Assembly: GCA_910575035.1 (NCBI GenBank)
Contig: CAJTDL010000002.1
Span: 1-56,926 of the forward strand
Reading direction: 5' to 3'
From: Lachnospiraceae bacterium
GTDB taxonomy: Bacteria > Bacillota > Clostridia > Lachnospirales > Lachnospiraceae
DNA: 56,926 bases
Every line of letters begins with the position of its first letter. The first letter of the stretch is position 1. The translations under genes were made by a program, and so were the position numbers. Of the stretch, positions 42,721-52,408 are shown piece by piece. The notes under the pieces are model-generated. The model was not told the origin of the DNA. It made no database searches and saw only the letters and a program-made list of their open reading frames with translations.

Positions 42721-44683
42721 CCCCTTTCCTTTCTGCGCCATCTTGACCGGAACCTGGCAAAACTGCATTTTCATTCAGTATCCCTGCCATCCGCAATAAA
42801 TACCGGGCGTTGGTTGTCCTGCAGCGCCCCCTTCGGATTTTATAGTCGAATAAAATACGGTCCTGCTCATAATGTTCTGTAAAATAATAATTTTCAGCAT
42901 CTGTATCCGGATCCTGCTCCAGGCCGCACAGCTCAAAATCATGGGTCGTCAGCAGCGTAAATGCATAGGGCTGCGACAGGTTCTTAACAGTTTCCTTTGC
43001 TGCAAATATACGGTCTTGGGAATTTGTCCCTTTATAAATCTCATCAATCAGCGCAATCATCGGCCTCTTCTTTTTGCTTACCTGGATCATATGCTTAATG
43101 CGGAGCAATTCTGCATAAAATGTGGAAATGCCTGCGTTCACGTCATCCTCGGCACGCATGGATGTACATAGCTCCATAGGGGAAATACACATACGCAGCG
43201 CCGTACAAAACCCCCCTGCATAGGCTAACACCAGATTTATCCCAATGCTGCGCAAAAACGTAGTTTTCCCAGACATATTAGACCCAGTGACCACCACAAC
43301 CCTATGGCTTAAATCTATGTCATTCCCAACTGCCAAAGAATCCTTAATCAAAGGATGCCTCAGATCCGAAGCAGAAAATTTCGGGCAATCCGAATCCGCA
43401 ATATGGGGCATTGTATGCGCCTGCTTTGTCCGGGAAATCACGCCCAGGCTAATCAACGCTTCCACTTTTCCAATCGCTTCCATCCATCCTTTGATTTCCA
43501 TTTGGTATTTCTCTTTCCAGCCTAGATAACGCTCCACGCAGTGAAAATCGTGCAGATACAGGCTATTACACAGGACAAATCCATAGGGATTATGGCTGGT
43601 GGCAATTGAGCCTGCAATCCTTTCCAGTTCCCCAAAAGCCTCCGAAGCAAACGCCTTTTTCCCATACAGCACTTTTGAATCCCCAACTCCCCCTTTCCCT
43701 CCAGCCACTTTGGAAGCAGTATCCCTCTGTAAAGCGCCCCCCTCCCCGCTTTCCATTTGCAATCCACAAAGATATGGGCTTTCAAACTCCTCCTGCTCCA
43801 ACAGCCCAAACAATTTCTGATATGGCTCAATCACCTGGCTCATTTTATACACAGGAGACAGAATCTTATGATTCCAGCCATAGAAGATACAAGCCGCTAA
43901 AAACTGCAGCATTACACAAACCGCAGCGCCAACCGTTGCCACCTGCCCTTCTGGCCCAAACAGGGACAGCAGCAGGAACGATACCGTCATAGCCGGAAAC
44001 ATCCAAATCCCTGCCCTGCGTGCCGCAGAATCCTTTTCTTCCCTTTCCAGCCTTTGGAAAAAATCTCCCATCTTATCTTTTGCATCCTGATACCCGATAT
44101 CCCGCAGCCGCCTTGCCGCAGCCTCAAACTCCCTGGAGAAGCCCTCCTTTTGCGCCAGTTCCTCCACTGCCTGCTGACGGCTTTTCATATCCTCCACCCT
44201 GCCTGGCTCCTTCAGCCAGAGAGCCAGCTGATCCTGTCCCCATACCGTGCTGGCTGTACAAATATACTGATACAGCGAACATTTCCCAAATATATCCAAA
44301 TCCCTGGCTTCCGGAAAATCCCCGCTAAGGTACTGCTCCCCATTCACTGGAAACCGCTTCCACCCTTCCCCAAAACGCGCAAGATAATCTTCGGCAACAG
44401 CCCTGGAATCCTCCAAATACCCCTGCTCCTCCTCTAACTGATTATGCCTCCAAATCAGCCTTAAAAATAATGCTATGCCCGCTGCGGCTCCCCAATAAAA
44501 AGCAGGCTGGTATTGATACCCTGCATAAAGCGACATCCCTATAAAAACAAACACCAGCATACGCCATCGCGAAACCCTTTTGCACAGATCCTTTACCCCT
44601 TCTGTTTTTTTCAGGCATTCCTCACTGCATTTCTGGTATTCTGACTGAAATCTAGTATTCCGACTAACATTTTCTCCATCCAC
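42704..44683 (-). CDS. Membrane-embedded MutS-family ATPase
   Basis: The 659-residue protein has two pairs of membrane helices (about 48-82 and 225-270) before a MutS core. Its Walker A is TGSNMSGKTTF (about 470), with Walker B LIDEIYKGTNSQDR and TTHDFEL. The mismatch-recognition domain I and the Smr domain of MutS2 are absent. Proteins of this layout are widespread in Firmicutes and of unknown role; mismatch repair is unlikely. The start is GTG at 44683 behind AGGAGGGCTGTAT. A 48-bp repeat array lies just upstream. Confidence 0.87.
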   Translation of the reverse strand: MDGENVSRNTRFQSEYQKCSEECLKKTEGVKDLCKRVSRWRMLVFVFIGMSLYAGYQYQPAFYWGAAAGIALFLRLIWRHNQLEEEQGYLEDSRAVAEDYLARFGEGWKRFPVNGEQYLSGDFPEARDLDIFGKCSLYQYICTASTVWGQDQLALWLKEPGRVEDMKSRQQAVEELAQKEGFSREFEAAARRLRDIGYQDAKDKMGDFFQRLEREEKDSAARRAGIWMFPAMTVSFLLLSLFGPEGQVATVGAAVCVMLQFLAACIFYGWNHKILSPVYKMSQVIEPYQKLFGLLEQEEFESPYLCGLQMESGEGGALQRDTASKVAGGKGGVGDSKVLYGKKAFASEAFGELERIAGSIATSHNPYGFVLCNSLYLHDFHCVERYLGWKEKYQMEIKGWMEAIGKVEALISLGVISRTKQAHTMPHIADSDCPKFSASDLRHPLIKDSLAVGNDIDLSHRVVVVTGSNMSGKTTFLRSIGINLVLAYAGGFCTALRMCISPMELCTSMRAEDDVNAGISTFYAELLRIKHMIQVSKKKRPMIALIDEIYKGTNSQDRIFAAKETVKNLSQPYAFTLLTTHDFELCGLEQDPDTDAENYYFTEHYEQDRILFDYKIRRGRCRTTNARYLLRMAGILNENAVLPGSGQDGAERKGVKDFP

Positions 44684-44710
44684 ATACAGCCCTCCTAACC
44701 CTCATATTTT

Positions 44711-44902
44711 ATCCCATGCCAATACTGCTTAACCTCATTCAGCAATCCGCTCCCTGTTATCCCATGCAAATACTGCTTAGCCTTATCCAGCAACCCGTTT
44801 GCGGTTATCCCATGCAAATACCGCTTAGCCTTATCCAGCAACCCGTTTGCGGTTATCCCATGCCGATACTTCTTAACCTTATCTAGCAATCCGTTTCCCG
44901 AA
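44711..44902. repeat. 48-bp tandem repeat array, four copies
   Basis: Copies begin at 44711, 44759, 44807 and 44855, exactly 48 bp apart, each starting ATCCCATGC. The first unit (read on the minus strand) overlaps the last codons and stop of the GH31 gene (ACGGATTGCTAG), and later copies have ACGGGTTGCTGG. Because 48 is divisible by three, one minus-strand frame stays open (16-residue unit GLLDKAKRYLHGITAN) at 44695-44952, but it has no ribosome site and is out of frame with the gene. Confidence 0.9.
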
Positions 44903-46913
44903 GCGCTTCGCCATTTCCATTTATTACATGGATATGCCCTTCCAAGGAACATATTCTGGAATACCCATCGTCATCATACAGCTCATACCCCTTATTCCCT
45001 TCTTCCACATATCCCAAACATCTCAGATCCCCCATATCAATATCTGCCACCCGTTTTCCTGCCTTCGCAACCGGCACCAGGTGTCCTTTGCGCACAAACA
45101 CCAGCACCTCATTTACTTCTGCCCGCACATAATGGTCTCCTTTCCCCAATATTTCCTCATCCATATCCTCCGGGCTGCGCATACGGTATAGCTTCATCTC
45201 CTCTGGCAAATACACATACCTCCCCCTGGCATTCTGCTCATACACCGGCGCAATCATAATGCTCTCCCCGATGGCCAGCTGATCCTCAACTCTTTTTGCC
45301 CTCTCATCCTCTGGATACACAAATGCCAGAGGCCTTGCATACAGATCATCCCTCAGCACCGCCTTCATATACTCGCTGTAAAGATAAGGCAGCAGCATAT
45401 AACGCAGCCTTAAAATCCCCCGAAACCCCTCGGCATCTGCAAACTGGTAGGTTTCCTGCCTGCGCGTCCCGGCTGCGGAATGGTTGCGCATCAACGGCGT
45501 GAAAATCCCCAAAGCATACCACCGCATCAAGAGGTCTTCCGTGGCGTCGCTCCCAAAGCCGCCAAGATCAGCCCCTGTATACAAAAACCCACACATATTC
45601 AGGTTTGCCAGCATCTTAATATTCAGCAGCAAATGGAACCACCAGGAATGGTTATCCCCCATCCAAATCCCCCCATACCGATGCATGCCAATATAAGACG
45701 CCCTGGAGAACAGCAAAATACGCTTATCTGGCTCCAGACTCTCAAAAGCCTCCCCCGCCGAACGTGTCATATAATACCCATAAAGATTATGGACCTTCTC
45801 ATGGCAAACCCGCTCCCCACGGTAATTATGGTAAAACCCCTTGTAATCTTCCCCATAATTCGACACCCCCTGCACCAAACCCTTCATCTCAAAAAAGCTG
45901 TTGATATCCAGATTTTGCCCCTTATACCCTTCCAGCCTTTCAAACACTTCCCCCAAATGTTTTTCCGAATAAAAAATCGCCGGCTCATTCATATCATTCC
46001 AGAATCCTTCAATCCCCTGATCCAAAAGTACCTTATATTTCTCCCCAAACCACCTGCGGGCCCTGTCATTCAGCATATCCGGAAAATGAACCCTGCCAGG
46101 CCAAACCGCCCCCACAAAATCCTTCCCTTCCTCATCCTTGCAAAAATATCCCTCCGTAATCCCTTCCTCATAAACATCATAACCCTCTTTCATTTTAACG
46201 CCTGCATCAATGATCGGCACCAGATGGATCCCTTTTCCTTTCATCTTTTCCACAAACTTTGGAAAATCTGGAAACTTCTCCCCATCTACTGTAAAATCCA
46301 TATATTGATCCATATAATCAATATCCAGATAGATCATATCCAATGGAAAATCATGCTCCTCATATCCGGCCAGCACTTCCTCAATATCCTGCTGGTTCCT
46401 GTACCCCCAACGGCTCTGCCCAAACCCAAAAGCCCATTTTGGCGGAATGTAGCTCTGCCCAATCATTTTCCGGAAGGATTTCACAATGCCATAAGCCGAC
46501 TCCCCTTCTATGATATAGCATTTCGCATTCCAGCTAAAAAGCTGAATAGCCAGCACATCTCCCCATGTATATCCCACATCAAACGCTACCTTCTCCGGCG
46601 TATCTAAAAAAATCCCAAATTTCTGTTCCCCATCCACCACCAGAAAATTATGGGCTCCATACAAGGACACCTTATTTTCTGTATGGTTTGGATCGTCACT
46701 GCAGAAACTGGTATATTTCCATCCCCTTTTATTAATTCCCCTCACCTGCTGCCCCAGCCCATACACAATATCATCCTTCCCCAGCCTGCACCTGATTTCC
46801 ATCCTTTCCTCATCCATATCGAAATACGGGCAACTCCCTGCTGCTGTTTCCACTTCACAAACAACCGCCTCTGTCTCTATTGGCTTTCCTAAAATATATT
46901 TCTTAACATTCAT
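44883..46913 (-). CDS. Glycoside hydrolase family 31 alpha-glucosidase
   Basis: The 676-residue enzyme has an N-terminal beta domain and a (beta/alpha)8 barrel. The nucleophile is Asp307 in WNDMNEP (305-311), the substrate motif is LDIDYMD, and the acid/base region is GIWMGDNHSWW. A C-terminal beta domain with LPYLYSEY and the ADIDMGDLRCLGYVEEG block follows. GH31 enzymes release alpha-linked glucose or xylose; absence of a signal peptide means a cytoplasmic enzyme acting on imported oligosaccharides. The start has AAGGAAGGGAATAAGAG upstream. Its 3' end seeded the 48-bp repeat array. Confidence 0.93.
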   Translation of the reverse strand: MNVKKYILGKPIETEAVVCEVETAAGSCPYFDMDEERMEIRCRLGKDDIVYGLGQQVRGINKRGWKYTSFCSDDPNHTENKVSLYGAHNFLVVDGEQKFGIFLDTPEKVAFDVGYTWGDVLAIQLFSWNAKCYIIEGESAYGIVKSFRKMIGQSYIPPKWAFGFGQSRWGYRNQQDIEEVLAGYEEHDFPLDMIYLDIDYMDQYMDFTVDGEKFPDFPKFVEKMKGKGIHLVPIIDAGVKMKEGYDVYEEGITEGYFCKDEEGKDFVGAVWPGRVHFPDMLNDRARRWFGEKYKVLLDQGIEGFWNDMNEPAIFYSEKHLGEVFERLEGYKGQNLDINSFFEMKGLVQGVSNYGEDYKGFYHNYRGERVCHEKVHNLYGYYMTRSAGEAFESLEPDKRILLFSRASYIGMHRYGGIWMGDNHSWWFHLLLNIKMLANLNMCGFLYTGADLGGFGSDATEDLLMRWYALGIFTPLMRNHSAAGTRRQETYQFADAEGFRGILRLRYMLLPYLYSEYMKAVLRDDLYARPLAFVYPEDERAKRVEDQLAIGESIMIAPVYEQNARGRYVYLPEEMKLYRMRSPEDMDEEILGKGDHYVRAEVNEVLVFVRKGHLVPVAKAGKRVADIDMGDLRCLGYVEEGNKGYELYDDDGYSRICSLEGHIHVINGNGEALRETDC

Positions 46914-47093
46914 CTCTTATTCCCTTCCTTTTCAAAATCATTTTCCTTTATCCTGCCGCTTATGCTTCCCCCCATCATATCCCCTCATAACTTTCCTTGT
47001 CAATACATTTTGGCAACTTTCCCCTTCAAAGAATTTTACAAAACCTGTAAGATTCCCACTCGCCAAACGGATATATAAATAGAGAGTAAAAAA

Positions 47094-47105
47094 CGTAAGC
47101 TTACG
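47094..47105. promoter_or_regulatory. Palindrome upstream of the sigma-factor operon
   Basis: CGTAAGCTTACG is a perfect 12-bp palindrome 52 bp before the sigma-factor start, in the promoter/leader region. It may be an operator or a small RNA hairpin. No clear promoter boxes are assigned. Confidence 0.35.
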
Positions 47106-47157
47106 CCGCTCAGAACCATCCAACCCCAAATACAGCAACAGAAAGGCAGTATCAACC

Positions 47158-47715
47158 ATGAGAGCAACCAAGGACAATTTCATCCAACTAATCCGCAAGC
47201 GCAAAGAGGAAGGCATTCTCTATGTCATTGATACCTGGGGCGCCTACCTCCAATCCATCGTACGCCGCAAACTGTTTCTTATCCCAGACCATGTGGACAA
47301 ATGCATGAACGACATTTTCTGGGGCATCTGGAAAAACATCGGCAGCTATGACGAACGCAAAGGCAGTTTCCAGGCCTGGGCAGCCGGCATCGCCCGCTTG
47401 GAATCCATTAATTACCTGCGCAGAGCCCAAAAGGAGTGGGAGGCCGTCAGCCTGGATGGCATTGACCTGCCAAAGGAATGCCCGGATATGCTCACCCTCA
47501 TTGAAAAAGAACTGTCCGACGAGACGAAAGACCTCCTGTCCTGCCTCACCTCCAAAGACCAGGAGCTGTTCCTTCGGATTTATGGGGATGAGGAACCCCC
47601 CGCACAGCTCAGCAGGGAATTTGGCATAACCAAAGAAAACATCTATGTACGCTTATCCCGCGGCAAAAAGAAAATACGCGCCTACGCCGCCAAAAGAAAG
47701 GAGAATGGAATATGA
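47158..47715 (+). CDS. Sigma-70-family RNA polymerase sigma factor (ECF type)
   Basis: The 185-residue protein has region 2 (LIRKRKEEGILYVIDTWGAYLQSIV ... MNDIFWGIWKNIGSYDERKGSFQAWAAGIARLESINYLRR) and region 4 (LTSKDQELFLRIYGDEEPPAQLSREFGITKENIYVRLSRGKKKI). Regions 1 and 3 are absent, as in ECF sigmas. Its stop codon overlaps the start of the DUF4179 gene (ATGA), so the two are coupled. This pairing suggests a membrane anti-sigma factor partner. Confidence 0.92.
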   Translation: MRATKDNFIQLIRKRKEEGILYVIDTWGAYLQSIVRRKLFLIPDHVDKCMNDIFWGIWKNIGSYDERKGSFQAWAAGIARLESINYLRRAQKEWEAVSLDGIDLPKECPDMLTLIEKELSDETKDLLSCLTSKDQELFLRIYGDEEPPAQLSREFGITKENIYVRLSRGKKKIRAYAAKRKENGI

Positions 47716-48740
47716 AACCAGAATTATACACCCTTGCAAACGGGCTAGAGCCTTCCGACAGCGCCCCTTACGGATACAGCAGCGAATCCCCTATGCACCT
47801 GGACGGAACTTCAAAGGCAAAATACCAGTACCGCATTCAGGCTTCCATCCAAAGGGAAAGAAAAGCCCTCCGAAAAAAACGCCTCACCGCTGCAGCCGCG
47901 TGTTTTGCACTTATCACTGTATTTGCTTTTAACAGTAAGGTACAGGCAACCGTCACCCAATCCCTGGGCAGCATCGGCGCTTTCCTGGGAATAAAAAACG
48001 ACTTCTCCAAATATACGGAAATCATTAACACCTCCGTCAGCAACGGCGGCTATAAAGCAACCCTGAAAGAAGTCGTCATTGCCGAGGAAAAAGTAGCCGT
48101 CAGCTACACGCTCCAACGTGAAAACGAAAAACCTTTTCCAAGCTACCGCTCCCATTACGCCGCATTGTATGTAGACGGACAAGAAATTTACGGCGGCACA
48201 GGGAATTCTGGCTTCCTTGATAAGGAACACACCATCCAGGGTTCTGAATTTATGTATGAAATGCCAGGAATAGATCTGACGGAAGAAAAAACCTATGAAT
48301 TGAAGATCGCAGCTTACAGCGGCGGAGAATGGCGTTTTAAATTTAAAGCCAGCGGTGCAGAACTGGCCGCAGATACAAAACATATAGAGTTGGGGGATAC
48401 ATTCACTCTCCCAAACGGCGCATCCTTCACGCTCCAAAACCTGTCTCTCAACGCCTTTGAACAAAAAGCCGATTACTATCTGGAATCGCCAAGTGATTGC
48501 CTCATCCGCTTAAGCATAACAGATGACCAGGGACGGAAAGCCTATTTTGACCAGGCGCATTTTGGAGCACATACAGACTACCTGAAAAACGATAACCTAA
48601 CAGGCGATGGCTCCATCGCCGCAGATGCCAAAGCTATCACCATAGAAGTCCAATATGCCAAGTATAACGAAACAGAAGGGCAGCTATCCGATTGGGCAGC
48701 TGTAGGCCAGCTCACTTTGGATTTATTGAACCTGAAATAA
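47712..48740 (+). CDS. DUF4179-type membrane protein, probable anti-sigma factor
   Basis: The 342-residue protein has a cytoplasmic N-terminus of about 58 residues with a charged helix (QASIQRERKALRKKR), one membrane helix (about 59-75) and an extracellular beta-rich domain (KATLKEVVIAEEKVAVSYTLQ..., then GASFTLQNLSLNAFEQKADYYL). This matches proteins with DUF4179 that sit next to ECF sigma genes in clostridia. Four-base overlap with the sigma gene supports regulation of that sigma through the cytoplasmic tail. Confidence 0.88.
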   Translation: MKPELYTLANGLEPSDSAPYGYSSESPMHLDGTSKAKYQYRIQASIQRERKALRKKRLTAAAACFALITVFAFNSKVQATVTQSLGSIGAFLGIKNDFSKYTEIINTSVSNGGYKATLKEVVIAEEKVAVSYTLQRENEKPFPSYRSHYAALYVDGQEIYGGTGNSGFLDKEHTIQGSEFMYEMPGIDLTEEKTYELKIAAYSGGEWRFKFKASGAELAADTKHIELGDTFTLPNGASFTLQNLSLNAFEQKADYYLESPSDCLIRLSITDDQGRKAYFDQAHFGAHTDYLKNDNLTGDGSIAADAKAITIEVQYAKYNETEGQLSDWAAVGQLTLDLLNLK

Positions 48741-48757
48741 CATAAATTTTCCCACAA

Positions 48758-48803
48758 TGCCAGAATTCCAGAAAGGCCAACACACCTTCGCAGAATTCTG
48801 GCA
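48758..48803. terminator. Hairpin between convergent genes
   Basis: TGCCAGAATTC (48758-48768) pairs perfectly with GAATTCTGGCA (48793-48803). It is followed by ATCTTT on the plus strand and lies between two stop codons, so it may terminate both genes. It shares ATGCCAGAA/TTCTGGCA with the hairpin at 139-195. Confidence 0.65.
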
Positions 48804-48811
48804 ATCTTTGC

Positions 48812-51800
48812 CTATTTTAATATCTCCTTCAAAAGCTCCATCAGCTTCGGCACATCAATGGGCTTTGCAATATGCCCATCCATCCCTGCCTCAATGGCTG
48901 CTTTCCTGTCTTCCTCAAAGGCATTGGCGGTCATTGCAATAATCGGGATGCCCGCAAGGGCAGGATGCTCCAGCGCCCGAATCTGTTTCGTGGCCTCATA
49001 CCCATTCAAAATCGGCATCTGTATATCCATCAAAATCAAGTCATACTGCCCTGGCTCTGCCTCTTTCATCTTTTCCACTGCCACTGCCCCATCATCTGCC
49101 ACATCAAGGGTAAATCCTGCCTGGCATAAAATTTCTACTGCAATTTCCTGGTTCAGCTCATTATCCTCTACCAGAAGGATTTTCTTCCCATCAAAGAAAT
49201 TCCCCTGGCCCAATCCTCCATCTTCTGTGCCGTCCATGGTGAATGGCTGCTCCAGCACCCCACGAAGCTCTGATAAGAAAATCGGCTTTGAGCAGAACGC
49301 CGTCACGCCTGCTTTCCTTGCCTCCTCCTCAATATCCGCCCAATCATAGGCTGTCAAAATCACAATCGGCGCATCTTCCCCGACAATCCTGCGAATGCGC
49401 CTCACCACTTCTATTCCATTCATATCCGGCATCAGCCAGTCAATAATATACACGGCATATCGGTCGTCCTGCTCCCCTGCAAGCTTGGCACGGAGCACCG
49501 CCTCCTTGCCAGAGGTCGTCCAGTCTGGGCGCATGCCTATGGTGGAAAGCATCTTCGTCACACTGGAGCAAGTATTAAAGTCATCATCCGCCACAAGGGC
49601 ACGAAGCCCCTGCAGCTCTGGAATAGCCTCCTGCCTTACCGCCCCAGAACAAGTCTTAAACTGCAGAGAAACCGTAAAAATTGACCCCTTGCCTTCTTCA
49701 CTGACAACGGAAATGCTCCCTCCCATCATATCTACGATATTCTTGGTGATCGCCATGCCAAGCCCTGTTCCCTGGATTCCGCTGACTGTGCTGCTCCTCT
49801 CACGCTCAAAGGGTTCAAAGACATGCTCTACAAATTTCTTGCTCATCCCAATCCCCGTGTCTTTCACCTGAAAATCATAGGATGCGCAGCCCTCTGGCGC
49901 ATTCCCATTCTGCTGGATTCGGACGCTCACAATGCCGCCAGGCTTTGTAAACTTCATGGCATTGCTCAAAAGGTTTAATAAAACCTGATTCAAGCGGAGC
50001 TTATCACACAGGACTTCTTCATTGATCACATCTGCCGTATCTATATAAAATTCCAGCTGCTTGGATGTGATATCCGCCTGCACGATGGTTTTGAGATCAT
50101 GCATAATTTCCGGAAGTGATGTTTCTTTTTCCTCAATCTTCATCTTGCCGCTCTCTATGCGGCTCATATCCAGGACATCATTGATCAGGCTCAGCAAATG
50201 GTTGCTGGACGTGGTAATCTTCGCCAGATACCCCTGCACCTGCTCTGTATTTTCAATATGCGCAGCCGCAAGAGAGGTAAAGCCTATAATCGCATTCATA
50301 GGCGTCCGTATATCATGGGACATATTATTCAGGAAAGTGGTTTTCGCCTTGTTGGCATGCTGTGCTGCCGCCAGGGCAACCTGTAAATCGTCTTTTTGTT
50401 TTTCCAATTGCGCTTTCAGGTTCTTCTCATCTTCAATGTCCACAAAAAGCCCAATAAAAGAAATAGGGGAGCCATCCTCACGCCTGGACAGCCTGCCGGC
50501 CGCATGGAACCATCTCCAACCGGCATTCTTGGTCAGAAGCTGGTACTCTACGTCATAGGTTTTCTCACCCGTATAATCCATGACCGTATCCCAATATTCC
50601 TTTATCACCCTGTCCTTATCATCACTATGTAACAGATTTGACCAGGATTCCAGCTCATCCGGAAAATCCTCTTTGTCCTGATATCCCAGCATTTTCCGGA
50701 AAGCGTCTGTCCATATGCAAGAAACCATTTCAGCTTTCTCATCAAACTCCATGCACCAGCGGCCGGAACCCATTGCCGCATGGATATTTTCCATATCGGT
50801 CTGTTCTCTCTCCACCTGGGCGATAGCAACCCTTAACCTGTCCCCATCCTCCTTCTCCTGTTCCAGAAGCATTTTGGCATTTTTCCTTGACTGAAAAATC
50901 AGCGCCGAAAACACAGCCAGCATAACCAGTACCGTAATTACAATCTGAATAATGCTATGGCTCATCATCTCGGAGCTAATCGTGCTGATCTGATTACTGA
51001 TCACATTATCCCGAATCAGAATTGCCAGCATCCAATTTGTGCCTTCCACTGGAATGTAGCATAAGTCTTCCAACACATCCTGGTAATAGAAGGATATCTG
51101 CCCCGGCCTGCCGTTTTCAAAGTCCTCTTTTAACTGCTCATAACTGCCCCCTTCCCCTATCCTGGTATCTGCAAGAGCCGAAAGGATGTTGCTCTCCCCA
51201 TCCAGGTAGCCAAACGCATCATTGGTCAGGCTCTCCCCATTGCAGTAATACAGATTGCAGTAAGTCTCATTGCTGTTGGTCCGCAGCGTCAGGGCACTCA
51301 GCATCTCGTCTAAATTCAATTGGGTAAAACAAACCTCCATCTGCACACCCTGAAAAGAGATGCCTTCCACAGGCATCGCAAGGACAGCCTGCTTCGTGGT
51401 CCCATAAAGATCTATGATACGGATGACAGGCTCTTTTAGCTCTTCTGAAAGGAACTCATACTTGCTAATCCCAGAGCTTGTGCTGTGCTCCGTATAAACC
51501 ATGCCGTTTTCATCCACCAGCACAAACTTGTCCACACCATACAGCTTTTTGACCTTTCCAAGAAAGCTGCGCAGCGCTTCCTGGGATTCCAGATCCGACT
51601 TTTCTATAACCTGAAGGGCACGCTCCATTTGTAAAAAATTATTCGTTAATTCCTCGGATACCACCTGCGCCCTCCGCCCGGCCAGCTCCTCCAGATAAAA
51701 TTCACTGACCCTGTCCACCGCCTGCCGCGTGCCAACCCTTGCGCTGCCTGACACCCAGACGGTTGTAATAAGAAGGATCGCCGCAATCATAATGCCGCCA

Positions 51801-51868
51801 ACTATGGCAAATACGATGGTCTGTTTTCTCTGCTTTTCATTAATGCTGTTCCATTGTGACTGTTCCAT
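48812..51868 (-). CDS. Hybrid sensor histidine kinase with PAS and two receiver domains
   Basis: The 1018-residue protein has a membrane helix (about 18-40), an extracellular sensor of about 250 residues and a second helix (about 295-318). A PAS/PAC domain (GRWCMEFDEKAEMVSCIWTD..., YQLLTKNAGWRWFHAAG), a coiled linker, HisKA (SHDIRTPMNAIIGF) and an ATPase domain (LNLLSNAMKFT, GTGLGMAITK) follow. Two receivers end the protein (VADDDF/IIDWLMPD; VEDNE/LMDIQMPI). No Hpt or output domain is present. It differs from its paralogue at 35594 by the PAS domain. A 37-codon ORF lies 25 bp upstream on the same strand. Confidence 0.92.
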   Translation of the reverse strand: MEQSQWNSINEKQRKQTIVFAIVGGIMIAAILLITTVWVSGSARVGTRQAVDRVSEFYLEELAGRRAQVVSEELTNNFLQMERALQVIEKSDLESQEALRSFLGKVKKLYGVDKFVLVDENGMVYTEHSTSSGISKYEFLSEELKEPVIRIIDLYGTTKQAVLAMPVEGISFQGVQMEVCFTQLNLDEMLSALTLRTNSNETYCNLYYCNGESLTNDAFGYLDGESNILSALADTRIGEGGSYEQLKEDFENGRPGQISFYYQDVLEDLCYIPVEGTNWMLAILIRDNVISNQISTISSEMMSHSIIQIVITVLVMLAVFSALIFQSRKNAKMLLEQEKEDGDRLRVAIAQVEREQTDMENIHAAMGSGRWCMEFDEKAEMVSCIWTDAFRKMLGYQDKEDFPDELESWSNLLHSDDKDRVIKEYWDTVMDYTGEKTYDVEYQLLTKNAGWRWFHAAGRLSRREDGSPISFIGLFVDIEDEKNLKAQLEKQKDDLQVALAAAQHANKAKTTFLNNMSHDIRTPMNAIIGFTSLAAAHIENTEQVQGYLAKITTSSNHLLSLINDVLDMSRIESGKMKIEEKETSLPEIMHDLKTIVQADITSKQLEFYIDTADVINEEVLCDKLRLNQVLLNLLSNAMKFTKPGGIVSVRIQQNGNAPEGCASYDFQVKDTGIGMSKKFVEHVFEPFERERSSTVSGIQGTGLGMAITKNIVDMMGGSISVVSEEGKGSIFTVSLQFKTCSGAVRQEAIPELQGLRALVADDDFNTCSSVTKMLSTIGMRPDWTTSGKEAVLRAKLAGEQDDRYAVYIIDWLMPDMNGIEVVRRIRRIVGEDAPIVILTAYDWADIEEEARKAGVTAFCSKPIFLSELRGVLEQPFTMDGTEDGGLGQGNFFDGKKILLVEDNELNQEIAVEILCQAGFTLDVADDGAVAVEKMKEAEPGQYDLILMDIQMPILNGYEATKQIRALEHPALAGIPIIAMTANAFEEDRKAAIEAGMDGHIAKPIDVPKLMELLKEILK

Positions 51869-51893
51869 TTTCCATTCCCGCCATTCTAAATTT

Positions 51894-52007
51894 CTACATT
51901 CCTACTACATCCTGCCATGCCACATCAGCATCACCCTGGTATGGCTGTAACTTTTCTCCTATCCATTTCAAATAAGCCTCTTCCTGATAAATCCTATCTG
52001 CATCCAT
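51894..52007 (-). CDS. 37-aa peptide ORF upstream of the hybrid kinase
   Basis: The ORF starts at ATG 52007 with a strong GGGAGGGGACT ribosome site and encodes MDADRIYQEEAYLKWIGEKL... with no membrane helix. It fills the gap between the VOC gene and the kinase gene on the same strand. It could be a real small protein, a translational leader, or the truncated start of a lost gene. Confidence 0.45.
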   Translation of the reverse strand: MDADRIYQEEAYLKWIGEKLQPYQGDADVAWQDVVGM

Positions 52008-52021
52008 AGTCCCCTCCCAAA

Positions 52022-52408
52022 TTAGGAATTCCTGCCTCTGGTCCAGGGCATTGGAGTGCCAACTTCAATCAAATTTCCATCCAGGTCATAAAACCGAATC
52101 ACCTTCTGCCCCCAAGAATGCTCCATCAGATGGTTTACATATTGGATTGGCTCGTGAAAATGCTCCAGCTTCTCTGCAAAAGCCTCAATATTTGTTTCCT
52201 CAAAATACAGCTCCGAAGCATTGTTATTTGGAACCACCCCATTTTTAAGAAAGCTTTCCCAGATTGCCCTGTCCTGAAGGACAAGCCCTTCTGTCATAAT
52301 AACATTCCCACCATGGTCACAGACAACTCTTAAGCCAAACAGCTCTTTATAAAACGAAACAGACCTCTCCATATCGCTTACCACAATCAATATATTTTTC
52401 AATCTCAT
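52022..52408 (-). CDS. VOC-superfamily (glyoxalase/dioxygenase-like) protein
   Basis: The protein of about 128 residues shows the VOC pattern: LKNILIVVSDMERSVSFYKELFGLRVVCDHG at the start and SWGQKVIRFYDLDGNLIEVGTPM at the end, with metal-site-like Glu. The preferred start is the second ATG (52408), because GAGG is 8 bases before it; the first ATG (52414) is too close. Substrate unknown. It precedes the small ORF and the hybrid kinase on the same strand. Confidence 0.9.
   Translation of the reverse strand: MRLKNILIVVSDMERSVSFYKELFGLRVVCDHGGNVIMTEGLVLQDRAIWESFLKNGVVPNNNASELYFEETNIEAFAEKLEHFHEPIQYVNHLMEHSWGQKVIRFYDLDGNLIEVGTPMPWTRGRNS

Noticed and set aside
44695-44952. 85-aa minus-strand ORF with 16-residue repeats as a real protein
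   Set aside because: It overlaps the GH31 3' end in another frame, has no ribosome site and consists of the 48-bp tandem repeat.
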